Shown here one piece after another: positions 16,701-27,300 of a stretch of 64,000 nucleotides of DNA. The number at the start of each line of letters is the position of its first letter. Position 1 is the first letter of the stretch. Source of the stretch: Campylobacteraceae bacterium (GTDB taxonomy: Bacteria > Campylobacterota > Campylobacteria > Campylobacterales > Sulfurovaceae); the NCBI GenBank assembly GCA_027081065.1, contig JALWLW010000019.1, positions 1-64,000 on the forward strand. The letters run 5' to 3'. Under the pieces are notes generated by a model that worked only from the letters and a program-made list of their open reading frames with translations, ran no database searches and was not told where the DNA came from. The translations under genes were made by a program, and so were the position numbers.

Positions 16701-18479
16701 ATGATAGAAGCTAAAAAGTTGTTTCAAAAGTTAAAAATAACTTCTCTTTTAGATTTGGCTTTACTTATTCCCTCTACTTATAAAAATAGTCTTCTTTCAA
16801 CATATATTAATATTGGAGAAGTAAATACTTTCGAAGCTAAAGTAGAGGAGGTTTCCAATGTTAATGGTAAGTTGCGCATCTCTTTTTGGTTACCTCAATT
16901 TAACCAACGGCTCTCTTCGATGCTCTTTCGTGTTACTCCTTATCATCATCAGCTTTTTACGTTAGGCTCAGTCCATTATATTCAAGGAAAAGTAGAAGAG
17001 TATAAAGGCTACTTGCAAATGAATCAAGCTAAGTCACTTAAGCGTATTGGAGAAATAACGCCAAAATATAGTACAGTATTAAAAGAAAGTAGTATACGTT
17101 CGTTAATTGAATATTATATCAATGAACAAAGTTTGTATAATGAGGGTCTCAATAAACTAGAAGTAAATACAATTTTAGGTTTACACTACCCTAAAACTTT
17201 AAGTGATATAGAAGATTATAATAGAGAGGTTTTAAAGTTTGTAGAAGCCTTTAATCATATGAAAAAACTAAAAGGAAAACGAGAAGATTTTCCTGCAATA
17301 GAAGCTTTGAGTGGAGAGTTCACAACATTTATAAAGAGTTTGCCTTTTGAGTTAACTAAAGAACAAGAATTTGTTATTGATGAAGTTCAAGAAGATTTAA
17401 AACGAGAAGATAAAGCAGCAAAACGTTTGGTCATAGGCGATGTAGGCTCAGGTAAAACAATGGTTATCTTAACCGCTGCTGTTATGGCGTATCCCTCTAA
17501 AAGTATTTTAATGGCTCCTACGTCACTATTAGCGATTCAGCTTTATGAGGAAGCGAGTAAACATTTACCTAAAGAGATAAATATTGCTTTAGTAATGCAG
17601 GGGAAAAATGAGGGTGACTATTTGAGTGCTGATTTTATCATAGGGACACATGCCATACTTTTTAAAGATGACATGCCTAAAGCTTCATTGGTAATGGTTG
17701 ATGAACAGCACCGTTTTGGAACAAAACAAAGAGCCTTACTTGAAGCCATGATGGCTAATGAAGATAAAAAACCCCACTATTTACAGTTTTCAGCGACACC
17801 AATTCCACGAACCCAAGCCATGATGCAGTCAGAGCTTATTGATGTGAGTCTTATTACCTCTACCCCTTTTGAAAAAGATATTACAACACGTGTGGTAGCC
17901 AAAGAAGATTTTTCTGAAATTTTAGAAGATATTAAAGCTGTACTGGCTCAAGAACAGCAAGTACTTATTGTTTATCCTTTGGTAGAAGAGAGTAAAGAGA
18001 TACCTTATCAGTCACTGGAAGAGGGACGAGGGTTTTGGGAAAAAAAATTTAACAATGTCTATGTAACCCATGGAAAAGATAAGCATAAAGAAAAAGTTTT
18101 ATATGAATTTAGAGATAAAGGAGAGATTCTTTTAGCCACTACGGTGGTTGAAGTAGGTATTTCGTTACCAAGACTTACGCTTATTGTGATTGTAGGGGCA
18201 GAACGATTAGGTTTGGCAACACTTCATCAATTACGTGGTAGAGTGGGGCGTTTGGGTTTGAAGAGTTATTGTTATTTATTTACGAACAATAAAAAGAACC
18301 ATCGCTTAGAGGCATTTACACAAACGAAGAGTGGGTTTGAAATTGCAAAACTGGATTTACAATTTAGAAATTCAGGAGATATTTTAGATGGTACGATTCA
18401 AAGTGGATTACAGTTTAAGTGGTTAAATTTAGCAGAAGATGAACATATTGTTGCTATTGCTAAAAGTAGGCTAATTTGA
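16701..18479 (+). CDS. recG: ATP-dependent DNA helicase RecG
   Basis: Remodels stalled replication forks and branch-migrates Holliday junctions. Walker A is GDVGSGKT (about residues 247-254), the DEQH box is 334-337 (VMVDEQHRFG), then FSATPIPRT, TTVVEVGISLPR and QLRGRVGRLG, and the C-terminal LQFRNSGDILDGTIQSG. At 592 residues it is about 100 shorter than the E. coli protein, with a trimmed N-terminal wedge region, as is usual in Campylobacterota. A hairpin terminator follows and separates it from convergent hpf. Confidence 0.94.
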   Translation: MIEAKKLFQKLKITSLLDLALLIPSTYKNSLLSTYINIGEVNTFEAKVEEVSNVNGKLRISFWLPQFNQRLSSMLFRVTPYHHQLFTLGSVHYIQGKVEEYKGYLQMNQAKSLKRIGEITPKYSTVLKESSIRSLIEYYINEQSLYNEGLNKLEVNTILGLHYPKTLSDIEDYNREVLKFVEAFNHMKKLKGKREDFPAIEALSGEFTTFIKSLPFELTKEQEFVIDEVQEDLKREDKAAKRLVIGDVGSGKTMVILTAAVMAYPSKSILMAPTSLLAIQLYEEASKHLPKEINIALVMQGKNEGDYLSADFIIGTHAILFKDDMPKASLVMVDEQHRFGTKQRALLEAMMANEDKKPHYLQFSATPIPRTQAMMQSELIDVSLITSTPFEKDITTRVVAKEDFSEILEDIKAVLAQEQQVLIVYPLVEESKEIPYQSLEEGRGFWEKKFNNVYVTHGKDKHKEKVLYEFRDKGEILLATTVVEVGISLPRLTLIVIVGAERLGLATLHQLRGRVGRLGLKSYCYLFTNNKKNHRLEAFTQTKSGFEIAKLDLQFRNSGDILDGTIQSGLQFKWLNLAEDEHIVAIAKSRLI

Positions 18480-18485
18480 AAGTAA

Positions 18486-18502
18486 GGTCGGATTTACCGA
18501 CC
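18486..18502. terminator. Bidirectional hairpin between recG and hpf
   Basis: GGTCGG (18486-18491) pairs with CCGACC (18497-18502) around a 5-nt loop, in the 28-bp gap between the convergent stops of recG and hpf. It is short but GC-rich against an AT-rich background. Confidence 0.6.
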
Positions 18503-18507
18503 AATTA

Positions 18508-19038
18508 TTAATAAAGACCAAACTTCCCATCGGCTCTTTTATACATAACTCTCATTAGACCATCATGGTCATTAAATACAATAAATTGTCGTTTATTTTC
18601 AGCTTTCAATGCTTCAATGGCTTCTTCAAAATCTAGTGGTTTATGAAGTTCTAAGTCCATAGGTACAAGCTCAATTTCTTCTGTATCCATTTCTAGGACT
18701 GCTTCTGCTTCATCACCCAAGTCTTTAAATGACATAATTTTATGATTTTTAATTTTGTCTGCATGTCTTCTTAAAGCTTTTTCAGCTCTTGAAAATGCAG
18801 TATCTGCTGCTGCATATACATCTTTGTCACTTTGGGTAATGACAATAGTATTTTTGTCTTTTAGATTGAGGACAAGTTCAACTGATACATTTTTCTTTGT
18901 TTTATTGTCAGCTGTAATAATGGTATTAGAGGAGATAATATTTAAGTTGTATTTATCTAAGGCATCAAGGCTATCTGCGATATGGGTTCGAATAGATTCT
19001 GATAGGTCATAATGTCTTCCTACTATATTTTTACTCAT
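18508..19038 (-). CDS. hpf: Long-form ribosome hibernation factor (HPF)
   Basis: Binds the small ribosomal subunit in starvation and dimerises 70S ribosomes into inactive 100S particles. The N-terminal S30AE domain (about 1-100) has GRHYDLSESIRTHI and YAAADTAFSRAEKALRRHAD. A linker follows, then the C-terminal dimerisation domain (about 120-176) with KPLDFEEAIEAL, FIVFNDHDGLMRVMYKR and DGKFGLY. That C-terminal domain defines the long form. AAGGA precedes the ATG. It is monocistronic. Confidence 0.93.
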   Translation of the reverse strand: MSKNIVGRHYDLSESIRTHIADSLDALDKYNLNIISSNTIITADNKTKKNVSVELVLNLKDKNTIVITQSDKDVYAAADTAFSRAEKALRRHADKIKNHKIMSFKDLGDEAEAVLEMDTEEIELVPMDLELHKPLDFEEAIEALKAENKRQFIVFNDHDGLMRVMYKRADGKFGLY

Positions 19039-19200
19039 AATTTATCCTTTTATATTGTAATGACTTTCAGGATAAACTTTTAAAAGTTTATCTTTTAAGT
19101 TAAGTTAATTGTACTCTTCAATAGTTAACAAAGAGTTAATCAAACTAAAATAAATCAGAAATAAATAGTTCTGATTAATATAGATTATTATAATTATAAC

Positions 19201-19716
19201 TTATAGTTTTTGTAGTGTTCTTCTGTGAAAAGTAATGTTTCTATCGCTATTGGAATCATCAAAATCTTTATAGGTAATATAGGTATCAACAACCAATGAA
19301 ATTGTTCTATCAATCCCACTGGCTAAATCATTTGTCCATGTTGCTGTATTTGTAGCATCTGATGCTGTTCCTACAGTACCATTGGCTAAAATGGTTTGAG
19401 TGCAACCATCAAGTAGTCTATCATTTCCTAAATATTTGATGTTTATTAGAATGTCATAGCCACTAGTGGCATCACCAAAATGGTCAGTAAAAGTTGTGAG
19501 ACATGTATTTTTATTGGTGTTGAGTACGTTAAATACAGCCAACTCAGTATAGCTTTTTGCTAAAAGTGCTGCTTGTTCTTTTTGATACTGTTGTGTTGTC
19601 TCTTTAATCGTTTTTCCTGTGACATTCATAATAAGAGCTGTAACAGTTGCCATAATTACAATAACAGCAATCGCTGTCATCATGGCAAATGCTTTTTTAT
19701 TTTGATGGTTCATCAT
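19201..19716 (-). CDS. Minor pilin-like protein, MshP/PilX type
   Basis: A 171-residue protein with a prepilin-like N-terminus: basic leader MMNHQNKKA, then a hydrophobic helix beginning FAMMTAIAVIV. The residue before the putative cleavage site is alanine rather than glycine. Position +5 of the mature form is threonine, not the usual glutamate, as in MshP and GspK-like subunits that sit at a pilus tip. The mature part has two cysteines in TCLTTF and GCTQTI. It is the last gene of the cluster, overlapping the preceding one by 4 nt. The MshP assignment rests on size, helix and gene order. Confidence 0.75.
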   Translation of the reverse strand: MMNHQNKKAFAMMTAIAVIVIMATVTALIMNVTGKTIKETTQQYQKEQAALLAKSYTELAVFNVLNTNKNTCLTTFTDHFGDATSGYDILINIKYLGNDRLLDGCTQTILANGTVGTASDATNTATWTNDLASGIDRTISLVVDTYITYKDFDDSNSDRNITFHRRTLQKL

Positions 19717-20618
19717 CGTATTATCGCCTTTTCCTTACAAGTACTAATATTAAAAGCTTGTCCAATATTTTCTGTAGCACATAGTTTTAGTTGTATGATA
19801 CCACCACTTTGACTGAATTTGAAAACAGAGATATTTTTAATAAGCGTTTTAACTGTGGACTGACCATTATAGGTTTCACCTAACCATGGTTGATAATTGT
19901 AATGTAGATCCAAGTCATAAAGTCCATCTCCATCTGGATCTTTGGGTACTAAAGCATAAGCAGACCATGCTAACTTGTAGCGTTCACTTATAACTTTAGC
20001 TTTAATGGTATCTTGAAATGAAAAACCTGTTGCATTATTTTCTGATACTGCATAGATGCAATTTCTATTATTATTAACTAGACCCATGCATGACCCATTA
20101 ACTATATCACCTTCTCCTGTTCTAGGCTGAAAGATGACAGCTGGTCTTTGAAATCCAGAACCTGTAAGTCCAACCTCTTGATTGGATAAATTTTTAATAA
20201 TTGTATCGGCATTACCTAACTGTGAGCCAGGAGTATCAAAGAAACTTTTTGTAGCCGTTTCATAATTAGCTATACCACTCCAATAAGGAGTTGTATCTGC
20301 TGCAAAGCTATCATTATCGTAACCTATCCATTCTAAAATAGTTAAATCAGCATCATTAGCAAGGTCAAGTGCTGTTAGTAATTTAAAGTTCGCAGGATTG
20401 TTAGGATCTTTTGCAATGGCTGAATTGATGATACTGTAGCTTAAATGGTTAACAATTTGATTGATAGCTAACTCTGTTTTAGTACTGACATTATAAACAG
20501 CTCGTTGGGTAATGTAGTTCTCATAGACTTGAACAATGATTTGTGATGAGATAGAGGCTACAATACCTAAAATAACTATCACAAAAATAAGTTCTATCAT
20601 TGAAAAAGCTTTTCTCAT
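19713..20618 (-). CDS. Minor pseudopilin, MshO-like
   Basis: A 301-residue class III-signal pseudopilin: leader MRKA, then FSMIELIFVIVILGIVAS with glutamate at mature position +5 and a long hydrophobic helix. The globular part is large for a pilin, with cysteines in NGSCMGLVNNNRNCIYAV and near the C-terminus (KLCATENIG, STCKEK). It is placed between an MshD-like and an MshP-like gene, overlapping one by a single base and the other by 4 nt, matching the mshD-mshO-mshP order in Vibrio and Shewanella. Function as a tip or priming subunit is inferred. Confidence 0.8.
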   Translation of the reverse strand: MRKAFSMIELIFVIVILGIVASISSQIIVQVYENYITQRAVYNVSTKTELAINQIVNHLSYSIINSAIAKDPNNPANFKLLTALDLANDADLTILEWIGYDNDSFAADTTPYWSGIANYETATKSFFDTPGSQLGNADTIIKNLSNQEVGLTGSGFQRPAVIFQPRTGEGDIVNGSCMGLVNNNRNCIYAVSENNATGFSFQDTIKAKVISERYKLAWSAYALVPKDPDGDGLYDLDLHYNYQPWLGETYNGQSTVKTLIKNISVFKFSQSGGIIQLKLCATENIGQAFNISTCKEKAIIR

Positions 20619-21367
20619 TATGGTAATTCTCTTCCACTAATTGAGTAAGTACCTATATTACAAGAGAATGCTTCAAATGTAATGTTTTTTTCTAATTCAG
20701 GTGTATTAACTGTATTAGATGTTAAATTGACGCTTATTGCTTTAATATTACTAAAAAGAGTTCCTGCTGGAATATCATCTGATACATTATTGTCTTGTGT
20801 ATATCGAACATTAGTATTAATATTAATATTTGTATCAACATACTCTCCTACATCAGCAGTAGTACTTTCGGTATTAAAAAGCATTAATCCAAAAGTTGAA
20901 CCATCGTAATCATCAACATCATCAAATTTTGTATGGTCATTGGATTCATTTACATCATCTGCTCCAAAATTTATGGATGGTGTTAAAGAACTAACCCCAT
21001 TACTTGTCGTTCGTCCAAATACTCCATCAAGTCCAATAGGTTGAAAAGAAGTATGATGAGAGTTATTGTTATTATGGTGGTTATTGTGATTACCAGAACC
21101 AGTAGTCCCACTACTAGAAGCTCCTCCAGTATTTAAAATGGCTGATGCTCCTGATTGTGTATTATTTTCATCCCAATGCATTGATAATACAATAGCTGTT
21201 TGAGATGCAGCTGCTACAATAGCCTCTTGTTGTAGTGCAACATTAGAACTTTTAATTGACTGTTGTATGAGCATGGGTGCTGACATTAATACAATACCCA
21301 TGACAACAAGTGCAAATATCAGTTCTATCATAGCTATACCATTCTTTTTTTTAATTTTTCTTACCAT
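20618..21367 (-). CDS. Minor pseudopilin, MshD-like, with Asn/His-rich insert
   Basis: A 249-residue pseudopilin with a textbook prepilin peptidase site: [10 protein letters not shown], then [16 protein letters not shown] with glutamate at +5. Residues about 85-107 form a low-complexity loop of asparagine, histidine and serine ([13 protein letters not shown]), unusual for a pilin and possibly metal-binding or length-variable. The C-terminus has a single cysteine in FEAFSCNIG. It overlaps the end of the giant gene by 7 nt and the next pilin by 1 nt, so all are very likely one transcript. Confidence 0.8.
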   Translation of the reverse strand: MVRKIKKKNGIAMIELIFALVVMGIVLMSAPMLIQQSIKSSNVALQQEAIVAAASQTAIVLSMHWDENNTQSGASAILNTGGASSSGTTGSGNHNNHHNNNNSHHTSFQPIGLDGVFGRTTSNGVSSLTPSINFGADDVNESNDHTKFDDVDDYDGSTFGLMLFNTESTTADVGEYVDTNININTNVRYTQDNNVSDDIPAGTLFSNIKAISVNLTSNTVNTPELEKNITFEAFSCNIGTYSISGRELP

Positions 21368-24300
21368 GCTATTTTTCCATTATGCTCAATCATCCCATTA
21401 AGACTTCCATTATTGTCTCTCATAAGGTTATAACCTATATCCCCATCAGCATTAGGTGAAATTCCTGTCATGCCTCCTACAGGTGTCATGGTAACAAAAT
21501 AGGAAGGATTTAGTTTAAACTTTAGCCATTCATTTGTAGTTATTTGAATTTCTGCTGTAACTTTTTCAGTTATTTTATCAGCTACATGTGATGTTTTAAT
21601 TTCGTTCATATCTCCATTAACCTCTATATAGTTAGTTGTGATTTTTGTTGTATTACTTTCAAGGTTTGAAACTACTCCTTCTGTTGTTGAGTCATGCTCT
21701 GTAGCCAGATACCAACCATTAGAAGTTTTTAGACCATTTTCAGTTATATTATGTTCATCAAGTTGCATAGTTTCTCTACACCAATCTTGGGTGATATCAT
21801 TGGTTCGACAATAAACTTCTACAAAAAGAGGAGTGTTAATACTATTTTTGTTAGTCTCTGGATAATGCTCTAGATACGATGCAACTCTTGCAAAATAAAA
21901 AACTTTTGTTTTATTAATTTCTCCTGAAGCTTTAGGTATCTTATTTTCTCCTTCTCGCTTTGCTTCAAACTTACTTACATTTAAATCTAAAGAAACAAAG
22001 TTTACTTTTATAGGATTTGAAGGTTCATTAAAAAATCTTTCTATGTTATATAAGATACTTACACTCATAGTTCCATTATTCTCATCTAAAAATTCTCTAG
22101 AAATATTAAGGTCACTTAAGGGAGTAACTGTATTACTATTAATTGTACTTTCATTAGCTTGATTTATTTTAGTATTAAATTGTACAATTTGTTGAGGTAT
22201 TATTTTAGTTCTTTCTTTTGATATACTATTTTTTATTGTCTTTGGAATCGTATATTCTGTTCGGTTTGATTCTCCTTCATCTGAGAGGAATGAAAAGTTT
22301 AAACCTAAAGGTAGGCTAATATCATCTTCTATACAACTTGTTGTAAAGTTACTCAATACTTTACCTTTTTCCCCTAAGGCTTTAATAATACTATCTAACT
22401 GTACAGCCATCGCTGTTGATGTATTTAAATCACTCATATAAAGGTAATCTTTATTGTTGTGAATATTTGATAAAGTGTTATTTATATCAAAAATATATGG
22501 GTGAAACTTTAACTCTATATCATGATGAGTGCTATCTAAATTAGAACTAATGTTACATCCTGATTTACTGTTCCCATCTACAGAAATAGAAGCATCATCT
22601 AAAATACATCCTCCGTTCATATCTATTGCTGTCCAATTGTTATCTAAGATAGTTAACCTATATGCTCCATTATTATCATGAGAAAAAGGTTTAGTGACGT
22701 TTCCATCTATAAATTTATAGTTTAATTTATGCTCATTAGTATCATTACAAGCTATTTTATCTTCAAATACTAAAGAAGCATTTAACTCTTCATACTCTAT
22801 CTGTCCATAGTTTAAAGCTCTATTCTGACTATTATATTTTGTTGCAATGATTTCTACTTTATAGTCATGTTCTGCTACTAGGTTAAGAGGTGTATTAATA
22901 TCTTGATTATTAATACGATAACTAACTGTATTGTTATTTTCATCTTTATCCATAATATTAATACGATAACTAGCAGGTCTTATGGCAAAATTATCTGAAT
23001 ACCCATAAGTCTCTTGGTTGTTATTAGTATATTTCTTTGTATTATAGTCAGCTTCATTGTTATATTGTCCATGTATTAATGTACCATTCTCATCTAATAA
23101 ATAAGAAATTTTAAAAATAGCGTTTCTCGTTGCACGTTGAATTGCTAAATCATCAATCGCTGTTTGATTAAATCTTGAACGCTCATCTGAAAGATATAGA
23201 TAAGTTGTTCCATAAATAACATCATGTATTGTTGTACTATTTTTATCTATTAATTCAATTTTTACGGTTATATCTTCTATGGCATAGAGGTTCTTTTCTT
23301 CATAAGAGACAATAGCATAGTTAAAATCTCGTCCTGAAATTTGGGTATAAAATGATTTTCTATTTTCTTCAGTATCATTATTTACAGTATTACTATTGGT
23401 TCGCTCAATACTAAGTTTGGGTGCATCATCATTGATAATTGTTCCTACTCCTTGGTCATCCTCAAAAATAAGTGTTGAGGGTAGTGTAAGGTTTACATAA
23501 AAGTCTTCATTATCTTCTATAAGTTTATCACCTACAACTTCTACTGTAATAGTTTTTTGTGTCTCTCCAGCATTAAAGGTAATTAACCCATTTTGCTCTA
23601 AATAATCATCAATAACTATGGCTGTACCATCACTTAGATTATAAGAAACATTGGTTGCCATTGGAGAAGATGAATCTAAAGAAACAACAAATGTAAACTC
23701 GGTTGTTCCACTATCTCCTTCTTTTTTAGTAATATCATCAATACTAACTCTTGGTGGTACTATACAACCTTCTGCTTCTCTAGGTGCTTCATCAGTAAGA
23801 GCATTCCAATTTTTACCAGCATTTTCATTTTCATATATTTTTTGAATAGTTTCATCTGAAAGGGTTGAATTAAAAAGTTTTACTTCATCAATTTTACCTT
23901 TAAATCCATAAGCTTTATAACTATTTCTTACACCTATCGTTAATATTTTATTACTAACCAAAGGTTCTTTTGTATAAGTATATGTACCTATTTTTTGACT
24001 ATTGATGTACCAAGCTAATGTTTTAGTTGAGTTGTCACGAGTTATTACAACATGGTTCCATTGTCCTTGTATTACCCTTGCATTTCTTGGTTCAATCATC
24101 TCTTCCCATGCACCATCACCATGATAAAAGCTAATATACCCATTAGGTTCCATAATAAGTTCAAACTCATTATTGTAATGCTTAAAGAGGAGACCTTGTC
24201 TACCTTTTGTAATATCTTCTGGGTTTATCCATAGTGACCATGAGGCATCAGCGTTAAGTTGAATTTTTTCATTATTTGGTATTTCAACAAAATCATTGTC

Positions 24301-27300
24301 CCCATCAAAATAAGCAGTACGACCAATTTCCCCATCTTCAGCTGTATTTGCATTACCTTTGGCTGTACCATGTAAATTATTTCCACTACTGTCTTTCACT
24401 TCACCTTCTGTTCCATTCCAATAACATTCATCAAAACGATACTCTGCAACAAGATTAATCAGATTAAAACTATTATTATCTCTATAGTTGAAATCGACAC
24501 TCATAGGAGTAGCATTTGAACCATCAGCTTGGGTATCATTATCACTATCTTTTAATGTAAAAATTGAATTTTCATACGCCATACCATTAACATCATCTAT
24601 GCTATCATCTTGTTCATGTGTATTTGAATTGTCTAAGCCGTTCTCTCCAACCTCTTCATTGGTTCTACCATCATTATCTGAATCGTTATTTCCAAGTCCA
24701 GACTCTTCAATATCAAAAATACCATCATCATCAGAATCTAAATCAAGATAATCAGCCGTACCATCACCATCTGTATCTACAGGAGTTAGACCACCATTTA
24801 GTAAGTTTGCATAAGCAGTGTCTACCCCAGCATCATTAAAAACTTTATTCGGTTTAATATAGTTTTGTGTACTCTGAGCCTCAATATTATCAGGAATTCC
24901 ATCGTTGTCTGAATCTAAGTCTAAGTAATCAGCAATACCATCACCATCATTGTCACAAAAAGTTTGTCGAATTCTAATGTCATCAAGGGCAAGGTCATTT
25001 CCTCCACCACCTGGGGCATTATTTGCTAGAACAACTTGAATTTGGCTATTGCCTTCAGGGTTAATTGAAAGGGTATAATGATTCCAAACACTATTTTCTG
25101 GAATGTCACCTGTATTAATAATTTCACCAACTTGCTCCCCATTCATGTTTTCAAGTTTAAACGAAATATTAGGAAGAATAATATTACTCCCTGCTTTTAC
25201 AACATTTAAAATCCATAAGTCAACTGTCATGTTAGCACGTGGAATTACCGAATAGGTACGTCTATAAAATTCATCAGGTTGCAGTGAAGCATTCACCACC
25301 ATCATACGCCCAGCATCATTGCCTGTATGGTCACCTATTTGACTCCATGTTCCAAAGCTAGAAGCATCAGGGTTTGGATGTTGTACAATGGCATATTCTC
25401 CATCATTAACATTGCTATTTCCTTCCCAATAGGTAATGCCTTTATCGACTTGACAACTAATATCGCTACCACTTCCATCTTCATAACAGTAGGTAGTATA
25501 AGGGGTTGTTGTTCTTCCACCTGTTCCAAAGTCGTCAAAACTCATTAGGGTCTGAATCCCTTCGGAACAACTTCCATATTCTATGCTATCTAAAATTCCA
25601 TCGTTATCTTGGTCTAGGTCAGTTACATTACTTGTGATAACATTATCTCTATAATCAAAATCAACACCCATTGGAGTAGCACTTGAACCATTTAAAGAGG
25701 TGTCATTGTCGGTATCTTGAAGTTTAAATTGGCTGTTCTCATACGCCATACCATTAACATCTGTTAGAGTATCGTTATGTTCATGCGTTGCAGAGTTATC
25801 TAAACCATTTACACCAATAGGTGCATTGGTTCTTCCATCACCATCAGCATCATTATTTCCAAGTCCAGACTCTTCAATATCAAAAATACCATCATCATCT
25901 GAATCTAAATCAAGATAATCAGCTGTAGCATCTCCATCTGTATCTACAGGAATTAGACCACTTGTATAGGCAGTATCAACACCATTGGCATCAAATACTT
26001 TATTTGGTTTAATGTAATTTTGTGTACTTTGAGCCTCAATATTATCAGGAATTCCATCATTATCTGAGTCTAAGTCTAAAAAGTCAGGAACACCATCTTC
26101 GTCGTGGTCAGCTACCTCTTTCACTGAAACCATGTCAATGTCAGCACCTGCAGAAAGGTTTCCTGCAGGTGGTGTTGCTGAGAAGTCTAATTTTGTCTCA
26201 CTAGAAGTTGCTACAAAAAATGCTTCATAGTTGTACCAAGTGTTTGGTCCAGCATATTCAAACTGCTCTCGTCCACCTGCTGTTTCTCTTAATGTTTCAT
26301 TTGAAAGCATAGTGTTATTAGTAGCATCAATTACTTTCATGGTAAAGACAATTGGTTCACCTACCTTATGTCCTACATCTTCACCCCACCAAAATGAAAA
26401 TCTATAAGTTTTACCAGGAATAGTTGTAATGGTTTGGGTTAAATGGTTTTGAGCTACTATTTTTTCTGAACCACTGCCATAAACTTTTAAATTTCCTTGC
26501 AGGTCAATATATTGTGTTCCATAGTCAGTAAGTGCAAAAGAGTTACCTTCTACCCAACAATCTATGTTTGATGTATAGTTCCAGTTTGCTATTTGATTGT
26601 TATTGTAATCGTCTCCTAAAAATGTACCATCTCTACCTGTAAAAGCATTAGGAAATCGTGTAGCATCCATGCAGTCATCAGTTTCAAATGAAGGGTTCTG
26701 AACCAAATTAGGATAGTCTCCAAATTCAATTTCATCTAAAATTCCATCATTATCTTCATCTAAATCTGTAGGTGTTCCCCAAGAGATGGCTGAGTCGTCA
26801 TTTAGAATTGTTCCTGTAGCTGTTGCATTCCCAACAATAGCTCCTTGAATGTTAGAAATAACTATTTTAAATTTCTCATCATCTTCAACTACTTCATCAC
26901 CGATGATTGGAACTAGAATTGTATAGGTTTGAGTATCTCCACTTAATGTTGCAGAACCTGAAATATTTGTATGGTCACTTGGTGCTGTAGCATTTTTTAT
27001 TACTGTATTGCTATCTCCATCAAAAACTTGGTAGTCAAATGTTACATTTGAATTACTGTTTTTATCTAAAGCCACAGTAAATTCTAGGTTTTTTGTTCCT
27101 GAATTTCCCTCTTCAATCTCTTCATTTGAAATGTAAAGTTTTGGAGGTTGAATTACCTCAACATCAGAACACATTGCCCCATCATTTTTATTTACAGCAT
27201 CTGTATTTGAAAATAGAACTGCTTCAGCAGAGTTTTGTACATCAATTTGATAAATACCTCCTTGATTATTATAGACATAGAAAAATCCATGTTTATCAAA

